A DNA stretch of 27,174 bases from an uncultured Porphyromonadaceae bacterium. Lineage in GTDB: Bacteria; Bacteroidota; Bacteroidia; Bacteroidales; Muribaculaceae. The DNA lies in assembly GCA_947175715.1 (NCBI GenBank), contig CAMWOD010000001.1, positions 1-27,174 on the forward strand, read 5' to 3'. The notes beneath the pieces were generated by a model that ran no database searches, was not told where the DNA came from, and saw only the letters and a list, made by a program, of their open reading frames with translations. Shown here piece by piece: positions 24,208 through 27,174 of this stretch (position 1 is its first letter; each line of letters begins with the position of its first letter). The position numbers were made by a program, and so were the translations under genes.

Positions 24208-25254
24208 TTACCTTGTTTTCTTGAGGAAAATCTCGGTGGGGAAGTGGTCGGAGTAACCGTTGAGGAACATTCCGGCCGAGAATGTACGCAGCGGTGAGCC
24301 TAAACGTGTACCGGCCTTGTCCTTAAGGAAGTCCTTGTTGAGCACCTCACATTTCCAGTATTGGAGTGCGCCTTCGGGGGCGTTGGCGAGATTGCCCGAG
24401 ATGATTATCTGGTCGAAGAGGTTCCACGAGCCTTTGTAGGCGAGTGTGCCGATACCCTTGGCGAGCAACTTCCACCAGGGATTGTAAAAGCCATGTTCGC
24501 CAGCGTCTTTAGCCTCCTTGACTGCGCCGAGCGATTTGCAGCATGACTTGTCCCAAGGGTCGTCGTTGAGGTCGCCCATCACGATAACGCCGATATTGGG
24601 GTCGGCCTGCCACAGCGAGTCGGCGATGGCCTTGGAGAGTTCGCCGGCGGCTTCACGCAGGTAGGAGCTGCGCTCCTGGCCACCAAGGCGCGAGGGCCAG
24701 TGGTTAACGATCACGGCGATACGGTCGCCACCGAGTCGACCTACCACACACATCTGATCGCGGGTGCGGAATGATTCGTACCCTTCGATGCGCAGGCGGT
24801 GGTTGGTGACGTTTTCGAGAGTGAAGTAGCGGGGATTGTAGAGCAGGCCCACGTCAACGCCGCGACGGTCGGGCGAGTCGTGATGGCATATCTGCAGGTC
24901 CCATTTTGCTATCTGCGGGTCTTTCACCAGGTCTTCGAGCACCGAGCGGTTTTCAATCTCGCTCACGCCTATGATTGCCGGGCCGTTGGGGGTGGTTGAG
25001 GTGGTCATCGACGCGATGGCGCGTGCCATGTTGTGGATTTTAGACCAGTATTTGCGGCCATCCCACTGGCGGGCACCCTGAGGCGAAAATTCGAGGTCGT
25101 ATTTGCCGTTGTTGTTGATGGTGTCGAATAGGTTTTCGAGGTTGTAAAATGCCACGCCGTAGACTTTGTATTGCTTAGAGTCATTTTTCTGGGCGCTGAC
25201 AGTGATGGCTATGAGGGCTGTCAATAATAGAGGTAGTAAGAATAAACGCTTCAT
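24208..25254 (-). CDS. secreted endonuclease/exonuclease/phosphatase family protein
   Basis: This 348-residue EEP-fold protein has a signal peptide (about residues 1-21, ending VSA). The fold motifs are in order: FYNLENLFDT near residues 36-45, the metal-binding glutamate in GVSEIENRSV, the RRGVDVGLLYNP strand, VNHWPSRLGGQ with its conserved asparagine and histidine, VMGDLNDDPWD with the catalytic aspartate and asparagine, and the C-terminal SDHFPTEI. The active site therefore looks complete. EEP proteins cleave phosphodiesters in nucleic acids, lipids or sugars; with a DUF6359 protein next door, a secreted nuclease is the favoured guess. It is first in a two-gene operon ended by a strong terminator. 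Confidence 0.9.
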   Translation of the reverse strand: MKRLFLLPLLLTALIAITVSAQKNDSKQYKVYGVAFYNLENLFDTINNNGKYDLEFSPQGARQWDGRKYWSKIHNMARAIASMTTSTTPNGPAIIGVSEIENRSVLEDLVKDPQIAKWDLQICHHDSPDRRGVDVGLLYNPRYFTLENVTNHRLRIEGYESFRTRDQMCVVGRLGGDRIAVIVNHWPSRLGGQERSSYLREAAGELSKAIADSLWQADPNIGVIVMGDLNDDPWDKSCCKSLGAVKEAKDAGEHGFYNPWWKLLAKGIGTLAYKGSWNLFDQIIISGNLANAPEGALQYWKCEVLNKDFLKDKAGTRLGSPLRTFSAGMFLNGYSDHFPTEIFLKKTR

Positions 25255-25380
25255 TATGTTGAAGTTATGGAGTGGTATTGACGTTTGAGGTTTTACTGCA
25301 TTTTTGCACGGTAAAGGTAAGGATTTTTAAAACAACATCCCCCTTTTTTAACATATATTTTTGTTTCTACGCCTCATCGA
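25255..25380. other. non-coding upstream region of the EEP gene
   Basis: No gene is seen. The minus strand has TACCTTTA (25319-25312), one base off TAnnTTTG, 57 bases before the EEP start, as a weak promoter candidate. A run of C then T at 25339-25350 separates it from the repeat island. Confidence 0.4.
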
Positions 25381-25481
25381 CCTCGGAGAGGTCGGAATAG
25401 TTGATAGCCCCTGGTGGAAGCGGCGAAGCCGACGTAACCTGGGGAGGCGGATAACACCATATAATTCAGCCTCGGAGAGGC
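25381..25481 (+). repeat. repeat unit D (plus orientation)
   Basis: In order: hairpin CCTC-GGA-GAGG at 25381-25391; a stem with CCCC at 25408-25411 and GGGG at 25441-25444; inside it a mini-hairpin CGGC-GAA-GCCG at 25421-25431; and hairpin GCCTC-GGA-GAGGC at 25469-25481. It aligns over its whole length with the reverse complement of unit E. Confidence 0.7.
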
Positions 25482-25541
25482 GGCTTAATTGTGTTGATGA
25501 AGTTTTGGCAGATTGGAGCGATGCGTAGCATCAGCGACAAT

Positions 25542-25682
25542 GCGCGGCGTAGCCGCCGGTCTCTGTTACAACCATGACATCGTACCTCCGGCACTCAGCG
25601 GAGCTTACGGGCATGGCCTCCCCGCGTTCGGGCTTACGCCCATCACACGGGGTTCGGTACGATATCGCCGCTCCGCGGCTCA
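25542..25682 (-). repeat. repeat unit A (minus orientation)
   Basis: Read on the minus strand it starts with hairpin GCCGC-GGA-GCGGC (25679-25667), then an 11-bp helix (25666-25656 with 25586-25576, one T-G wobble), enclosing a 7-bp stem (25652-25646 with 25626-25620). GCGGC-GTA-GCCGC lies at 25544-25556 on the plus strand. Copy B at 27032-27174 matches 25547-25689 with 9 differences in 143 positions and no gaps. Confidence 0.75.
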
Positions 25683-25732
25683 GCTGTCGTCAGATTGGTC
25701 TGATAATCCTAATTACTCCGATTACTCCGATT

Positions 25733-25868
25733 TGAGCCGCGGCGCGGCGATATTGTTCTGAACCCCACATGAAGCGAAGCGAGTGTGGGGAATCCAAACC
25801 AAAAAGAATTCTGAGTGCCGGAGGCATGATGTCGTGGTGGCAGGCAAAGACCGGCAGCTACGCAGCGC
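25733..25868 (+). repeat. repeat unit C (plus orientation, inverted copy of A)
   Basis: It begins TGAGCC and has hairpin GCCGC-GGC-GCGGC at 25736-25748, a helix of 25749-25759 with 25823-25833 (10 of 11 pairs counting four wobbles), and inner stem CCCCACA (25763-25769) with TGTGGGG (25784-25790). The flanks match the reverse complement of A, for example CTGAGTGCCGGAGG at 25811-25824, while the inner stem differs in sequence but keeps pairing. Confidence 0.7.
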
Positions 25869-25918
25869 ATATCCTGCGGCATTCATTCTCTCCCCCCTCC
25901 TTCATTCACCATGACATC

Positions 25919-26018
25919 GCCTCTCCGAGGCTCAATATTATGGTAGGACGTCCTTTCCCCAGGTTTCGGTCTACGACATGCACCTGGGGCTACCTATAAT
26001 TGCGGCCTCACCGAGGCC
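25919..26018 (-). repeat. repeat unit E (minus orientation, inverted copy of D)
   Basis: The plus strand shows GGCCTC-ACC-GAGGCC at 26004-26018, a perfect 8-bp stem CCCCAGGT (25957-25964) with ACCTGGGG (25982-25989), an outer helix GGTAG (25942-25946) with CTACC (25990-25994), and GCCTC-TCC-GAGGC at 25919-25931. It is the better-paired partner of unit D. Confidence 0.7.
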
Positions 26019-26038
26019 ACCCTCCACCTCATCACCCC

Positions 26039-26073
26039 AATTGCTCATTACTAATTGCTCATTCCTAATTCCC
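26039..26073. repeat. five-copy heptamer tandem repeat, (A/C)ATTNCT
   Basis: Units are AATTGCT, CATTACT, AATTGCT, CATTCCT and AATTCCC. It is the same type as the array at 369-417 and lies between the repeat island and the 3' end of the orphan gene at 26095. It again closes frames on both strands. Confidence 0.75.
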
Positions 26074-26094
26074 CACCAACCTATGCGTCGTCGG

Positions 26095-26952
26095 TTATTC
26101 TTTATCAGGAGCTTTGGGAGCAGGGTATTGGTGTCGATATACGTAATCTTTGAAAGCTTTATTATTGAAATCCCTTATTTCCTCAAATTGGCGAGCTATA
26201 TCTATAAGTTCGCGTGCCTGCAAGGGTCTGTTCCCCATGGTAAGGGCGAGCTTATAAACGACTAATTTCTGTCTGAGCGCAAGATCGGACTCATTTAGCT
26301 CAGGTGAGATCTGACCCGCATAGCTGTCCAACAACTCGATAATTGCGCTTGTAGAATATCCATGATATATGCAATTGCAAATAACGGTATGTGGGTCGAT
26401 GGGACGTCTGTAGCCTCCTTCATCTTCCGGCTCATATGGCGTTACGGGTGGCGAATAAGGCGCTGGCGAGACATAGCGATTATCAACACGAATTTGTATG
26501 TACCCATTTAATGTAGGTTTTAACGCAGGGTCATTTAACTTGCCATAGCCATTTGTGTCGCTGTATGTGAATGAAAATTTGAGTGGTTCCAATTCGGCAT
26601 AATCCAGTTGTGAGTCTTCCAGTGCGCAGTCTGTTATCCACAAGGGAGACGGCTCACAGTAAATGTTTATGTTCAGCAAGCCGTTTTCAGCGGAAGTTTT
26701 GAATCGTGAGCAGCCAATAGATGTGAAAAGCAGCTGTTCATCACCTTGAGCCGTAACACCCTTAATTGTAATCCCCCCAGGCTCGATTCCTGTCGATCCA
26801 ACCCTGAGTAAGGAATAGTCACGGCTTGCGTTTATACAGTAATGATATGTATCCAAATAAAGCTTAATCTCATAGGCATGCGCAAATGAGCAAGACATGA
26901 GCGCAGAAACGGCCATCACAGCGCTTATTATAACCCGGAGTATTGTTTTCAT
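26095..26952 (-). CDS. secreted protein of unknown function
   Basis: I do not recognise this 285-residue protein. It has a signal peptide (about residues 1-26, ending SFAHA); LMSC just before could alternatively act as a weak lipobox. The N-terminal 150 residues look like beta-strands (YEIKLYLDTYHYCIN, GYIQIRVDNRY) with several cysteines (CSRF, YCEPS, DCAL). A proline-rich linker follows (SPAPYSPPVTPYEPEDEGGYRRPIDP) and then a helical C-terminal domain (SAIIELLDSYAGQ, LRQKLVVYKLALTMGNRPLQ). It is visibly more AT-rich than the core genes and stands alone between repeat copies, signs of an accessory insertion. The ATG at 26952 follows a TATATTTG box. Confidence 0.75.
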   Translation of the reverse strand: MKTILRVIISAVMAVSALMSCSFAHAYEIKLYLDTYHYCINASRDYSLLRVGSTGIEPGGITIKGVTAQGDEQLLFTSIGCSRFKTSAENGLLNINIYCEPSPLWITDCALEDSQLDYAELEPLKFSFTYSDTNGYGKLNDPALKPTLNGYIQIRVDNRYVSPAPYSPPVTPYEPEDEGGYRRPIDPHTVICNCIYHGYSTSAIIELLDSYAGQISPELNESDLALRQKLVVYKLALTMGNRPLQARELIDIARQFEEIRDFNNKAFKDYVYRHQYPAPKAPDKE

Positions 26953-26986
26953 ATCATTGAATTATCGTCAGAAGTTGTTACAGTGG

Positions 26987-26994
26987 CAAATATA
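26987..26994 (-). promoter_or_regulatory. -7 box of the orphan secreted gene
   Basis: The minus strand reads TATATTTG, matching TAnnTTTG, 34 bases before the ATG at 26952. No clear -33 element is seen at the usual spacing. Confidence 0.5.
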
Positions 26995-27031
26995 ACAAAA
27001 TTATTGGAGAATGCTTGATAAAAAGAGGGCT

Positions 27032-27174
27032 GCGTAGCCGCCGGTCTCTGTCGCGACCATGACATCGTACCTCCGGCACTCCGAGGAGCTTACGGGTATG
27101 GCCTCCCCGCGTTCGGGCGTACGCCCATCACACGGGGTTCGGTACGATATCGCCTCTCCGCGGCTCAGCTTTCG
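27032..27174 (-). repeat. repeat unit B (copy of unit A, runs off the window)
   Basis: It matches 25547-25689 at 134 of 143 positions without gaps, in the same orientation, 1,485 bp away. It keeps the 11-bp outer helix and 7-bp inner stem; the central GGGCGTACGCCC is a full palindrome here. It starts abruptly after the promoter region of the orphan gene, and its right end is cut by the window. Confidence 0.85.

Larger units (their letters stand above)
25381..26018. repeat. large composite inverted-repeat island (units D+, A-, C+, E-)
   Basis: This 638-bp stretch has no credible gene. Its left arm (25381-25682) and right arm (25733-26018) are imperfect reverse complements around a centre near 25707. 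Each arm holds two related hairpin-rich units in opposite orientation, so the order is plus, minus, plus, minus. The 50-base centre contains a 9-base repeat (ATTACTCCG twice). The layout recalls bacterial interspersed mosaic elements built from REP sequences. No transposase is present in the window. Open frames here (25513-25761, 25769-25999) follow the repeats and are not considered genes. Confidence 0.75.

Noticed and set aside
25513..25761. 82-residue open frame in the left arm and centre of the island
   Set aside because: It runs through repeat units whose conserved property is base pairing, has no family-like content, and ends in low-complexity repeats.
25381..26018. Group II intron or insertion sequence
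   Set aside because: No reverse transcriptase, maturase or transposase frame and no target duplication could be identified. A non-autonomous derivative remains possible.
25769..26265. Open frames 25769-25999 and 25978-26265 on the plus strand
   Set aside because: The first lies in units C and E; the second overlaps the 3' end of the better-supported minus-strand gene. Neither has a recognisable domain or promoter.
25381..27174. CRISPR array
   Set aside because: Repeats are long, few, in alternating orientation and not regularly spaced, and no cas gene is near.

Overview
The window looks like a chromosome segment from a Bacteroidales bacterium, most likely a gut lineage close to Muribaculaceae. 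The signs are Bacteroidetes-type -7 boxes (TAnnTTTG) in front of several genes, families found mainly in Bacteroidetes (TIGR02757, DUF3822, DUF4254, DUF4836-like lipoproteins, DUF6359), a type IX-like C-terminal sorting tail, and GC-rich core genes contrasting with two AT-richer genes beside repeats. No rRNA, tRNA, CRISPR array, phage or transposase gene was seen. The family-level placement is an inference.

Layout. 1-1177 (minus): a small four-helix bundle protein and a TIGR02757 protein whose last codons lie in a heptamer tandem repeat. 1216-11002 (plus): recF, a DciA-like DUF721 gene, a thioesterase, then, behind its own promoter, riboflavin synthase, a secreted GH31 enzyme, two related lipoproteins, and an ABC ATPase with an FtsX-type permease. 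10983-14367 (minus): a translationally coupled trio of Ig-like lipoprotein, DUF3822 and rsmD. 14434-18905 (plus): coaX, an outer-membrane barrel, lptC, a CNNM/CBS protein and a SpoU methyltransferase. 18985-21937 (minus): recA with its own promoter, and a DUF4254-GT9 pair. 22092-25254 (minus): a secreted EEP-family protein and a DUF6359 protein with a sorting tail, ending in a strong terminator. 25255-27174: a repeat-rich accessory tract around one secreted orphan gene.

How the genes fit together. Much of the window serves the cell envelope: LPS core sugar transfer (GT9/DUF4254), LPS transport (LptC), an outer-membrane barrel, several lipoproteins and an exporter-like ABC module. It is mixed with DNA replication and repair (recF, dciA-like, recA), RNA methylation (rsmD, SpoU) and cofactor synthesis (ribE, coaX).

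The most unusual feature is the gene-free island at 25381-26018. It is a large imperfect inverted repeat made of four related hairpin-rich units in alternating orientation (+,-,+,-). A fifth unit lies at 27032-27174. Stem positions covary between units, imperfect pairs are G-T wobbles on one fixed strand of each unit, and many mini-hairpins have GNA triloops closed by C-G. It resembles a REP/BIME-type single-strand element. No mobilising enzyme is in the window.
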